Origin: Pseudobacteriovorax sp.
GTDB lineage: Bacteria > Bdellovibrionota_B > Oligoflexia > Oligoflexales > Oligoflexaceae
Assembly (NCBI GenBank): GCA_013215145.1
Contig: JABSRP010000036.1
Location: forward strand, 22,874-86,873
Direction: 5' to 3'
DNA: 64,000 nucleotides
Shown here: positions 26,856 through 36,900 of the stretch, one piece after another
Layout: each line of letters begins with the position of its first letter
Numbering within the stretch: position 1 is the first letter of the stretch
The notes under the pieces: generated by a model
Told to the model about the DNA's origin: nothing
What the model saw: only the letters and a program-made list of their open reading frames with translations
Databases searched by the model: none
Program-made: the position numbers and the translations under genes

Positions 26856-28097
26856 TCAAGTCTTTCGATAAATATCAGCAATAAACTTAGCTTTCGCTTC
26901 CCAGGTATAGACATCCCGAATACGTTTGGTGGACTGTTTCGAATAGGAAGCAAGCATACTGGGTTGATTCACAATTTTTTCGAGTAAGTTTTCAATATCT
27001 TTAATCGTCTGAGACTCGTTTGCAATGGGTATGCGAAACCCCGACGAGTCAGTTACTATTTCGCCCGGCCCACCATAGTCCATCACAATGGGAACTACAC
27101 CTTTTGCCATAGCTTCAATGACAACTCCTCCACCAAATTCCTTGATAGACGGAAAAATCAGGATGTCAAATTCGGGCAATCGATTAACCAAGTCTTTTTG
27201 TGAGGAAATCCAACCATGAAAGGTGACTCCTTCGTGGGGAAGAATTCCTTCTAAATTTTGACGTTCTGGTCCATCTCCAAAAATATCAAGGGTCATCTGT
27301 CCCGCAGTGATAAATCGTTGTGATGACAAAATAGATATATGAGGGCATTTGAGAGGCACCAATCGCCCTACAAAGATTGCTTTAATGATATCTTTACTGT
27401 AGGGGATGGACCGGAGGTCGATGACAGACTCTGTTTCTATTCCATTTTCAGGATAGTAGATGCAACGCTGTTTATAAAATCCAGCCATTTCTCTCATTGT
27501 ATGCTGGGAACCAACTAAGATGTACGAGCTAACAAATCGGGTTCCCTGAATAAGAGGGTCGTATCGATAAATGTCTCGCACGTAGGATAGTAGGCTTTTC
27601 TCCTTTGCCGCATGCTCGTAACCTGGAGGCCATGGCAATCCTCCGTTTATTGGCCCTAGCACAAAGGGGATTCCGACGATTCTAGCTAAAAAAGCGATGG
27701 GACTAGCTATGACTGGGCTTACAGGTGTGATTCTATGGATGACCTGCCAACCTTCTTTACGAAAATGCCGCAAGATATAGGCGGCAACCAAAACTTCGAA
27801 CACAAAATAAAAGGGGATCTTAACAAATGTTAAAGTGGCACTACCGAATTCCCCTGCAAAAAAACGTTGGACTATGTATTGGTAAAGTCTATCAAAGACA
27901 CCAGTCTTTATATATTTGACCACAAATTTTTTGTTAGAATATCCATCTATATCCACCTTGTTTTGTTCGTGGGTAACTAAGGTTAAATTTGTGAAATGCG
28001 AGAGATGCTTGACGTGTTTCCAACCAACTAAGGGTACACTAGCCCAGTTTGGGTTGCAGAGTTCAGCTAAAACCAGAACCTTCATCGGCTGATGCAA
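26856..28097 (-). CDS. Glycosyltransferase, GT4 family
   Basis: The 413-residue protein has a GT-B fold of the GT4 type: an N-terminal VLAELCNPNWASVPLVGW region, a GGLPWPPG loop, PENGIETESV, IFVGRLVPLKCPH (donor domain start) and the GT4 signature PSIKEFGGGVVIEAMAKGVVPI near 325-345. The start is a TTG with a GAGGAAG site; the ATG four codons later lacks one. It is the first gene of an operon with the Wzy-like gene and the 57-codon ORF. It likely adds one sugar of the repeat unit. Confidence 0.85.
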   Translation of the reverse strand: MHQPMKVLVLAELCNPNWASVPLVGWKHVKHLSHFTNLTLVTHEQNKVDIDGYSNKKFVVKYIKTGVFDRLYQYIVQRFFAGEFGSATLTFVKIPFYFVFEVLVAAYILRHFRKEGWQVIHRITPVSPVIASPIAFLARIVGIPFVLGPINGGLPWPPGYEHAAKEKSLLSYVRDIYRYDPLIQGTRFVSSYILVGSQHTMREMAGFYKQRCIYYPENGIETESVIDLRSIPYSKDIIKAIFVGRLVPLKCPHISILSSQRFITAGQMTLDIFGDGPERQNLEGILPHEGVTFHGWISSQKDLVNRLPEFDILIFPSIKEFGGGVVIEAMAKGVVPIVMDYGGPGEIVTDSSGFRIPIANESQTIKDIENLLEKIVNQPSMLASYSKQSTKRIRDVYTWEAKAKFIADIYRKT

Positions 28098-28396
28098 TAG
28101 TCCACCCTTCCTCGACTGATTATTGGGTCATTGTACCTAACCAAAGGCAAAATTTCAAACAAGTCACTAGAGTCACTAGGTTTTTGAATGAGCTTTCCAA
28201 AGCCATAACATCCCAGAGATTTAGGAGAGTCGAGTGATAGGTAAATGGTGTCATAGAGCAAAATCGATTTTCTATTTTACCAATCTATCTAGGTCGTCAA
28301 TTACCCTAAAGAATAATTAAAATAGGTCGTTGTAAAACTACGGCCGAAATACAAGCTACATAGTTTTTCTAGGAAAGTAGTGATTGGAGACAGCAG
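28098..28396. other. Divergent intergenic region upstream of the NRPS/PKS cluster
   Basis: About 300 bases separate the divergent GT4 gene and the NRPS gene. It is A/T-rich, with no supported gene. It holds two short repeats: TCACTAG twice around 28165-28180, and TAGGTCGT twice 33 bases apart. Both promoters for the divergent operons must lie here, but no clear -35/-10 pair was identified. Confidence 0.5.
28290..28330. promoter_or_regulatory. Direct repeat TAGGTCGT x2, possible operator upstream of NRPS
   Basis: TAGGTCGT occurs at 28290-28297 and again at 28323-28330. The 33-base start-to-start distance is about three helical turns, so a regulator could contact both from the same DNA face. 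It lies 67-107 bases before the NRPS start codon. It may be chance; no regulator gene is adjacent. Confidence 0.3.
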
Positions 28397-31300
28397 GTGA
28401 CAGATTCTTGGAAAAAAATTAATTTCAACCCTCTCGAAGATGGAGTCCTCCTAGAAAAGGCTAGAGATCTTTCCACTTTGGAACACGAAATCTGGTCGGC
28501 TCAGATGTTCAGCGCCAACGCTCACAAGTCGCTCAACGAAATCTTTGCAATGAAGATCAATGGTAACCTCGATATTGCCAAACTGAAAAAGGCCATTGAG
28601 TCCGTTGTGCAGCAAGCTGAATGCCTTCGTTCAGTCCTAAATGCTCAGGGAGACCTGCTCTGTGTCTTGCCAACAATTCATCCCAATATTCACGAAAGAA
28701 CATGGGAAGGTGATGAGGATCAGTTAAAAAACTTGCTAGGTGATATAGCGTCCCAAGCATTTGACTCTCATAAAGGTCCACTTTTCCGCTACGACATCAT
28801 AAAAGCCTCAGATAAGGAAGTCATACTCCAACAAGTGACCCATCATCTGATTGCTGACGGCTGGACCTGCACGAAATTAATGGAATTTATAGGACAAGCA
28901 TACATCGATCCAAAGTGGACGATACAAAGGGCTCAGGGAATGTCGAATACTTTACTTCAACCCAAAAAAGAGACTATCCAGTTTTGGAAAGAGCACCTCG
29001 ATGGGGACTTTCAGAGTATTGGCTTAGCAAGGCAGAAACCAACCATCGAAAGATCTTTTGAGGCGAAACGCATAGACTTTAGTATCGCCAATTCAGATTT
29101 TGACCTCCTGAAGGAAACTGCAAAAAAATCTAACGCAACCCTCATGAGCTATCTACTGTCCTGCTTCCAGATGACTTGCTCACATATCTGTCATCAAAAC
29201 ACTTTGTCAGTAGGTGTTCCTTTTGCTCATCAATTGCTCAGCTCAAATCCGAATATGTTAGGGCATTGGACGAGTTTATTACCTATTAAAGCGACTATTG
29301 ATCCTCATACTAGCCTTCAAGATCTGATCAGATCGACAAAACGAAACCTTATCAACGCGAGCGAGAATGCCGATATAAGCATCGGTGATATTGTTCGTCA
29401 TTTAGAAGTCCCCCGACAAAAAGACTCTATGCCCATTGTTAACATTGCGTTTAATTTTGACCCTAATTTTCAAGTTGCTATGGGAGATCTTTCCAACGAA
29501 ATCTTTTCCGTTCCCAAAAAGTTTGAAACTTATGAGATGTTTATTTGTGCGATCCAATATCAAGACAGAATTGATTTTGAATTTAGTTACGACGAAAGTC
29601 TCTACAAGACTTCCGTTGTTCAGAAATTAATCGATACCTTCGCTAATATTATTACTAAGTCTCACAACAATGTACAACTAAGCAGAAATCATCTTAAACC
29701 AGTTGATGGGTTGGATCTTGTCCATAAACCTATAGCTGTACCGCCACAAGACTCAAACTTAGAGGCCATACAAAATACCGCACGGTCTCCTAAAGGTGAA
29801 GTCATAGCAAATATCTGGAAAGAAGCCCTAGGAATCGAAACGATCGAAAATGATGATGATTTCTTTTTACTTGGTGGTCATTCTCTGCTTGCAGCGAAAA
29901 TCATTGCCAAAGTAAATAAAGCCTTGGAATTGAATCTACGGGTGAATGATATCCTTCGTCATTCAGAATTAGGGATATTTATCGAGTCAAGCCTAGGAGA
30001 AGAGGCGCCCGCCCCCTGTGAAAAAGCCACTGTTAGTCGGTCTGTTGATCTAGTGACACCACTTCAGCGTCAGATGATTACCACGGAAAAGATGTTTCCT
30101 AAGTCAAAACAAGGTCTCCATGAGCTCCCCTCTGCTTGGCATATTCGAGGGCCACTCAATATCGAGCTATTCAAAAGAAGCTTTGCGTCCATCGTCGAAA
30201 AACACGCCATCATGCGATCGAACTATTCCGTCGATCACGAGGGTAACTTTGCAGTGACCTATCGCGAGGATGTCCAGCACGCTTTAGAGGTGATTAACCT
30301 AATTAATCAAACAGATGCCGAAACCTTGGCTATGACGGAAATAAAATCTCATAAATCAAGGTGGCAACTGGAAAACGATCAGTTATTCGTTGCCAAGGTA
30401 TTTCTCTTATCAAATCAGCATAGCATTTTCTTTTTCTCGGCTCACCACATCATTTGGGACGGCTGGAGCTTTGACCTTCTCCTTGAAGATCTGGCTAAGG
30501 CATATCAAAACGACGGCAAACTTGAGATCCCTACATCGAGCTTCCAAGATTTTGCTGCTTTCGATTCTCAAGTCGATCGCACAAAAGCATTGGCTCATTG
30601 GCAATCAAGACTAACTCCATTGCCTGATCCACTCGAACTACCAGTAGATCATTCACGTCCGGCACGCTTTACCTTCGAGGGCGAGCATTATTTGTTTCAA
30701 ATACCTCATGAACTAACTTCTGAAATCGATCAATTCTGCAGGAATCAAAGAACAACGGCTTTTACTCTATTGCTAACTGCATATACGATCCTTCTCGAGA
30801 CATATTCTAGACAAAGCGATATGATTGTAGCGATACCTACAAGGCGCCGTGCCTGCCAAGAATTTGAAGAAATCATTGGACCCTTCGTCACCAATCTACC
30901 AGTTCGTATACAATTTGACCCAAATAGCTCCATTGAAGATCTTTTAGTCAAGATCAACGGTATCATCCTCGAAGATCTAGAATATGACGATATTGCCATC
31001 GACGACTTATTATCAACCCTAAAAATTCACAGGAACGAAAGTCGCAACCAATTGTTTACCAGCATGTTTTCGTTTCAAGATGTTAGAAATCGTCCCCTAA
31101 GCTTGGGTCCCTTAACCATGGATCAAATTTTTATTCCACATTCTGCAGTATCCACAGACCATTTGCTCTGGATGAAACGGGATGAAAAGGGGTTTTCCGG
31201 TGGCATCGATTACTACAAAGGAATTCTTGAGCCGAGCACAATTCAGAGTATGTCGCGTTGCTTAATTAAGATAATACGCAACGTTGTAGCAGATAAAAAA

Positions 31301-33157
31301 CAAATTATCGCCAGTCTAGATTTATCTGATGGCAAATTAGACATGCGATCCATGCATCAACCTTCGGAGTCGTGGCTTGACCTTTACCGCCAGGCGATAA
31401 CAAAATTCTCAGAGCAAGAGGCTATCCAATACGGTGGGGATATCCTAACTTATAGTGAGTTCGATCAAAAAGTTAGTCAGACAACTGCTTTTTTAATTGA
31501 CCATGGAGTTGCTCCTGGTGACTTTATTGGGATCTGTCTCGAACGCGGAATCGATCTCATTGTAACAATGATGGCTGTTCTGAAAACGGGAGCTGCCTAT
31601 ATTCCCCTTGATCCAAATTATCCCAAAGACAGACTCACATATATGACAGAACAGTCGCGTATGAAACTGCTTTTGGCCAAGAATACGCCCTCCTTTGAAA
31701 CAAATGCCCCGATCGTTCTGCTAAATATTAGCGATAATCCTATATCCAATATCATGACCTCAGAGCCAAATCCATCAAACCCCGCTTATGTCATTTACAC
31801 ATCTGGTTCTACTGGCAAACCTAAAGGCGTCGTCATTAGTCATGGAGCTCTAGTCAACTTCGTTAAGAACGCAAACCTATTCTTTAATATAGGGCCAAGC
31901 GATAGACTACTTGCCATTACAACTATATCATTTGATATTTCTGTCCTCGAAATATTTCTTACATTGTCAGTAGGTGGAAAAATCATCCTCGGAAAAGCTG
32001 AGGATTCCATGGACGGCGGCAGACTCATCGATTTACTCGACAAACAAGATATTACGTGGATGCAAGCCACCCCCTCAACCTGGACTATGCTGCTGCAGTC
32101 TAATTGGAAAGGAAAGTCAAATCTAAATGCCATTACAGGAGGGGAACCTCTTAGCTTGGAATTGGCCAAACAATTAGTCAATCGAACGAAGGTTCTATGG
32201 AATGCTTATGGGCCCACTGAGGCGACAGTATGGGCAAGCTTGGCACATATTCAGCGAGATTCGCCGAGAATCCATATTGGTAAGCCAATTGATAACTATG
32301 ATTTTAAAATACTAGACGACAATCTAAATGAAGTACCCCAAGGTGCCCCAGGCATCCTTCACATCGCTGGGCCTAGTCTAGCCGAGGGTTACCTACACCG
32401 AGAGGATCTGACAGAAGAGCGTTTCCTTCAACATCCACTGACAGGGTCAAGAATATATAACACAGGCGATTTGGTTCGCATATCGGGACACGAGGAGCTC
32501 GAGTTTATTGGCCGTAAGGACTCTCAGGTAAAGGTTCGCGGCTTTCGGATTGAACTAGGTGAAATAGAATCCAATATTTTATCTCATCCCGAAGTCGATA
32601 CTTCCGTAGTCATCGTTAGAGAGGATAGTCCCGGAGATCAACGACTTGTCGCTTACATAAACGGATCTAACAAAAATCTTAGACTGGGGACTCTCAACAA
32701 ATATCTCACTGAAAAGTTGCCACGCTATATGCTACCCAATCAGCTAGTTTACTTAGAACATTTTCCTCTCACTGGCAGTGGAAAAATTGATCGCAAGAGT
32801 CTTCCTCGACCTGAAATTCATAAGTCTCATGAAGTAAAATTCAACGAAATCATCAAGCTAACATCCAATGAGAAAAAAATTGCAAGCTTATGGAAAGACT
32901 TAGTTGGGGTCGACGAAATCAAACCAGAGGATAACTTTTTTTCCATTGGAGGACACTCCATAGCAGCACTGAGACTGATTGCTGCTTTAGACGAAAAATA
33001 TGGCTACAAGATAGAGGTCAGAGACTTAATGACAGCGTCTCTCCAGGGCATAGCCTCGAAATTTGATGATGTCGGACTCGTAACAATCGAAAAACCAGCA
33101 GAGATATCAAAGGAAAAAACATCGTTCTGGAAACGATTTTTAGGAAACAAATCATGA
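28397..33157 (+). CDS. Nonribosomal peptide synthetase, C-PCP-C-A-PCP
   Basis: The 1586-residue synthetase has these domains in order: condensation C1 (about 25-430, HHLIADG with His149/His150), carrier PCP1 (LGGHSL, Ser496), condensation C2 (about 550-980, HHIIWDG at 683-689), adenylation A (about 1000-1480: YTSGSTGKPKG at 1134, NAYGPTE at 1269, GSGKIDRK with Lys1463) and PCP2 (IGGHSI, Ser1521). The A-domain pocket reads D-I-L-Q-I-G-A-V-W-K by my manual alignment to GrsA, which resembles the Gly code D-I-L-Q-L-G-L-I-W-K; Gly is tentative. The first module has no A domain, and there is no thioesterase. The GTG start has a GGAG site 7 bases upstream. Its stop overlaps the next ATG. Confidence 0.92.
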   Translation: MTDSWKKINFNPLEDGVLLEKARDLSTLEHEIWSAQMFSANAHKSLNEIFAMKINGNLDIAKLKKAIESVVQQAECLRSVLNAQGDLLCVLPTIHPNIHERTWEGDEDQLKNLLGDIASQAFDSHKGPLFRYDIIKASDKEVILQQVTHHLIADGWTCTKLMEFIGQAYIDPKWTIQRAQGMSNTLLQPKKETIQFWKEHLDGDFQSIGLARQKPTIERSFEAKRIDFSIANSDFDLLKETAKKSNATLMSYLLSCFQMTCSHICHQNTLSVGVPFAHQLLSSNPNMLGHWTSLLPIKATIDPHTSLQDLIRSTKRNLINASENADISIGDIVRHLEVPRQKDSMPIVNIAFNFDPNFQVAMGDLSNEIFSVPKKFETYEMFICAIQYQDRIDFEFSYDESLYKTSVVQKLIDTFANIITKSHNNVQLSRNHLKPVDGLDLVHKPIAVPPQDSNLEAIQNTARSPKGEVIANIWKEALGIETIENDDDFFLLGGHSLLAAKIIAKVNKALELNLRVNDILRHSELGIFIESSLGEEAPAPCEKATVSRSVDLVTPLQRQMITTEKMFPKSKQGLHELPSAWHIRGPLNIELFKRSFASIVEKHAIMRSNYSVDHEGNFAVTYREDVQHALEVINLINQTDAETLAMTEIKSHKSRWQLENDQLFVAKVFLLSNQHSIFFFSAHHIIWDGWSFDLLLEDLAKAYQNDGKLEIPTSSFQDFAAFDSQVDRTKALAHWQSRLTPLPDPLELPVDHSRPARFTFEGEHYLFQIPHELTSEIDQFCRNQRTTAFTLLLTAYTILLETYSRQSDMIVAIPTRRRACQEFEEIIGPFVTNLPVRIQFDPNSSIEDLLVKINGIILEDLEYDDIAIDDLLSTLKIHRNESRNQLFTSMFSFQDVRNRPLSLGPLTMDQIFIPHSAVSTDHLLWMKRDEKGFSGGIDYYKGILEPSTIQSMSRCLIKIIRNVVADKKQIIASLDLSDGKLDMRSMHQPSESWLDLYRQAITKFSEQEAIQYGGDILTYSEFDQKVSQTTAFLIDHGVAPGDFIGICLERGIDLIVTMMAVLKTGAAYIPLDPNYPKDRLTYMTEQSRMKLLLAKNTPSFETNAPIVLLNISDNPISNIMTSEPNPSNPAYVIYTSGSTGKPKGVVISHGALVNFVKNANLFFNIGPSDRLLAITTISFDISVLEIFLTLSVGGKIILGKAEDSMDGGRLIDLLDKQDITWMQATPSTWTMLLQSNWKGKSNLNAITGGEPLSLELAKQLVNRTKVLWNAYGPTEATVWASLAHIQRDSPRIHIGKPIDNYDFKILDDNLNEVPQGAPGILHIAGPSLAEGYLHREDLTEERFLQHPLTGSRIYNTGDLVRISGHEELEFIGRKDSQVKVRGFRIELGEIESNILSHPEVDTSVVIVREDSPGDQRLVAYINGSNKNLRLGTLNKYLTEKLPRYMLPNQLVYLEHFPLTGSGKIDRKSLPRPEIHKSHEVKFNEIIKLTSNEKKIASLWKDLVGVDEIKPEDNFFSIGGHSIAALRLIAALDEKYGYKIEVRDLMTASLQGIASKFDDVGLVTIEKPAEISKEKTSFWKRFLGNKS

Positions 33158-33915
33158 GTTCACTGGAAATAACGCATGTGAATAGTCAGCATCATAGGTC
33201 AAAGAAAATTATGATGTATATTCAGAATCCTCAGACTTCCCATCTGAAAACTGTTGTTTTCTTCAATCCGTTACCTCATGAAATAAACCGAACCCAATGG
33301 TACTATAAGCAAATCTCGAATAAATTCGCAAAATTTGGCGTAAAATCAATTCGTTTTGACTATCCAGGAACCGGAAATAGCTGCGGAGACTTTCAGGATT
33401 TCAGTTTAGATGATTGGATCAATGAGAGTACATCGATTGTTACCCGTCTAATTGATGAGCATTCCCATCGTGTTCCGATATTTCTCATTGGGACACGCAT
33501 AGGAGGCTCTATCATTTCTTTGCTACCGCATAAGCAAGGCGAGAACATTACAAACATTTTTGTTGATCCCATCGAAGATGGCAATCAGTTTATCCTGGAC
33601 ATGAAATCTCTTCAGGAAAAGTTCGGATATGGTCAAGAGTTCCAAGCTCCCTTTTTCCCAAAAAATCCAGTCAAGCAGGTTTTCGGGTACCCTTGGACTG
33701 AAACATTTACCGAATCGCTAAAATCTATTAAGGCAGAAACATGCCGCTTTCATGAAGGCCACGTTCTACTTTCAAAAAGTCGTGTTTCAGAATTGACTCA
33801 TTCATCGCTTGAGGATGACTTTAACTGGGATGATCCCAAGCTTCTGGGACACCTAGCGTTTTCCAATCACCTAGTGAGACGTATCAAAGCGATTATTGAC
33901 GGAGGTGAAGATTGA
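33154..33915 (+). CDS. Alpha/beta-hydrolase-like protein with Arg at nucleophile position
   Basis: The 253-residue protein has the start of an alpha/beta-hydrolase fold: VVFFNPLPHEINRTQ, SIRFDYPGTGNSCG, then the nucleophile elbow FLIGTRIGGSI. The G-x-S-x-G Ser is Arg here. I recall G-x-R-x-G at this position from hydrolase 2 of exosortase-A polysaccharide loci (TIGR03101). The C-terminal catalytic-His region is not obvious. It may be a non-hydrolytic partner of the neighbouring synthetases. Start and stop codons overlap both neighbours (ATGA; TTG within ATTGA), so all three genes are translationally coupled. Confidence 0.72.
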   Translation: MSSLEITHVNSQHHRSKKIMMYIQNPQTSHLKTVVFFNPLPHEINRTQWYYKQISNKFAKFGVKSIRFDYPGTGNSCGDFQDFSLDDWINESTSIVTRLIDEHSHRVPIFLIGTRIGGSIISLLPHKQGENITNIFVDPIEDGNQFILDMKSLQEKFGYGQEFQAPFFPKNPVKQVFGYPWTETFTESLKSIKAETCRFHEGHVLLSKSRVSELTHSSLEDDFNWDDPKLLGHLAFSNHLVRRIKAIIDGGED

Positions 33916-36900
33916 GAGAATCAACTCACTTCTTTGGAAAGTATTCTCATCTTTTCGGCATACTTACCGAATCCGCTGTGAATCATTCCTTGCCAACTAT
34001 CGTATTATGGAATACGGGAATTAGCACTCACTGTGGTCCGAACCGGATTAACGTGACTCTCGCTAGAACTCTAGCAAAACTTGGTTTTCGTGTTTTTCGT
34101 TTTGATCTTTCGGGACTCGGCGAAAGTGAACACAGGAGAGATGGTAGCACAGGGCAAGAAAAAAATAATCTTGACACTCTAGATGCACTCGACTACTTGA
34201 GAACGGCAGATCATGGAGAAAAGTTCGTTTTAATCGGGAATTGTAGCGGCGCTGTTGATGCACATTATGCTGCTGCTAGGGACTCATCTGTTTGCGGACT
34301 TCTCATGGTTGATGGTTATGTTTATCCCACCAGTCAATATCATGTTCATTATTACAGAAAGCGGATTTTCAATCTCAAACGCTGGAAAAACTTTATAGAA
34401 CGTAAGAAAAAAGACCTAACTGGGGACAATCCAGTCGATATTTTTGGCGGAGATTATCCTGACAAAGATCAAACCGAAGCCGAACTTCGCAGCGTCATCG
34501 ACAGAGGCTGTAAGGTAAGAGTTTTCTTTACAGGTGGCTTTGAGTACAAATACACTTATTTCGATCAGTTTTTTGATATGTTTCCCTCAATTGCGAAAAA
34601 CGACATTGAACTCACAGTATATCCTGATGCAGATCATCTTTTCACTGTGGTCGAACACCGGCGAAGTTACATCGAAGACGTCTGCCAATGGGTATCTAAC
34701 CACTGGGAATCGCATACTTCGTTTGATGATAAGTCTTTGACAAATTTAAAGAACGATGATTCTCATAACAAAGATGACTCGATGCTCTATCGCAGTGCAG
34801 TCGTTGTAAACCAAGAAAACTACAGCTACAAAAAACTAGAGGAACTGATAGCCCAGACAGCAAACTTGTTGGAAAGCCACGGTATCTCCGCTGGTGATCG
34901 CATTGGCATTGCTTTGCCGCGTGGTATTCATCAAATCGTCAGTGTATTAGTCTGCGAAAAAATGAATATTACCTACATACCAATAGATCCATCCCAACCG
35001 AAAGACATAATCGAATCACTACTTAGTGAGACATCCTGTAAATTAATCTACGGAGATCTACAAAGTAGCAAATTCCTCAATCTCACAACGGATCAAATCA
35101 TCCACCATTCAAATTGCTATGATCCGCGAATGATTGACACTGACATGGATCGCTATATTCTATTCACTAGTGGGTCCACCGGTAAACCAAAATCCATAGC
35201 ATTACCAAGCTCAGTTCTAGATGGGCTCATCGATTGGCAGCTATCACAGTTTACGGAGGTTCCCCGGACGCTACTTTTTAGTCCACTTTCCTTCGATGTA
35301 TCCTATCAGGAGCTAGTCACAACTATTCGCGCTGGAGGAACTATTTTTCCCATCAGCGAGAGTCATAGGTCAGATCCCGTAGCTTTGCTTGAATTCATCG
35401 AAGAGCATCAGATCAATCAACTCTATTTACCGTTTATTGCCCTGAATCTACTTTGCTACACTGCCATGGTGAAAAAATCATGGCCAACATCGATAAAATC
35501 TGTCTTTACCGCAGGCGAACAACTTGTGATTAATGATGGAATCCGTGAATTTTTTCGCCAGACAGGGGCAAGACTCAGCAATCATTACGGACCAAGCGAA
35601 ACCCATGTCGTAACCGCGTATATGATGCCCAACGACGTAGACTCGTGGGATGATCTCCCGCCTATTGGCAAGCCATTACCAGGATTCGACATCGAGCTAT
35701 GGCCAATTGAGTCAGAGGATGCCGACGAAACTCATGAAATTGTAATCGGCGGGCATTTCGTAAAAGGACGATATCTCGATCCGGCCCTAAATCAAGGAAG
35801 ATTTTTAGATAAAGACGGAAAGCGATATTATAAAACTGGCGATATAGGTTTTCGTGACAAGGATGATAACTTCCATTTCGTTAGCCGAATCGATCATCAA
35901 CTTAAGATAAATGGCTATCGGATCGAGGGTGCAGCCATCGAGTCTGCTGTCATGTCGCTCCAAGGGATTACGTCCGCAGTCGTCGTCAAACAAAAAATTG
36001 GACACGAAGATATTTTAACCGTTTTTTATTCTGGTGATCATGATCATGACCTAAAGTCTGTTCGACATGAGCTCAGCAAAGTATTTCCCAAGTACTCACT
36101 CCCTAATCGCGTGACCCGATTAGATGAGTTTTCTCGAACTTCAAGTGGAAAAATTGATAGAAAATCCTTAGCCACTTATGGAATTGGTAAACTTTCCTCC
36201 ACACGAGAAATACTTGAAGACCAATCAGAAATATCAGACGACTGGACTCATTCGATCATTTCAACCATCAAGGATATTGCAGGTATTGAGCTGCTAGCTG
36301 ATGATAATATCTTTCATCGTGGAGTTAGCTCGGTTCAAGCAGTTAAAGTAGCCTTGGAACTTTGCCAGCGTCATAGCGATACAGACTTACTTTCTGCCAT
36401 TGACCTTTTTCAACACCCCACCCCCAATGCGTTAGGTCAATATCTAAGCCAAAGTAAAAATACTCATACACCCTTAAAGGCGAGTACAACACGATTTCCA
36501 CAAAATGAAACACAAAAATCGTCCTCTACCGAAAACGGTGACGTAATTCCGCCAGAGACGGCTAACTCCGATATCGCCATTATAGGTCTTTCTGGCAGGT
36601 TTCCAGCTGCGGACAATCCCTACGTATTTTATCAAAATCTACTCGCTCAAAAGGAGTCTGCTACTGCTTTTGACAAAACGACAATAGATCCAAGCCATCT
36701 AGACTTTTTAGGTGACCCACGCTATGTTCCAAGAAGAGGTATCATTTCCGATGCAGATCATTTTGATCACAAACTGTTTGGATTTAACCCAAAAGAAGCC
36801 GCACTCATTGATCCTCAGCATCGAGTCTTTTTGGAAGAGGCCTATAATTGTTTGATTGACGCCCGTTGTGTGTTTCAGCAAAATCGAAACATCGGGGTTT

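Noticed and set aside
13113..28097. Exosortase/PEP-CTERM locus
   Set aside because: No exosortase and no PEP-CTERM sorting tail was found in the window; only the hydrolase motifs and general layout recall it.
33154..33915. Stand-alone thioesterase (TEII) for the synthetases
   Set aside because: The nucleophile elbow has Arg rather than Ser, so classic thioesterase activity is not supported.
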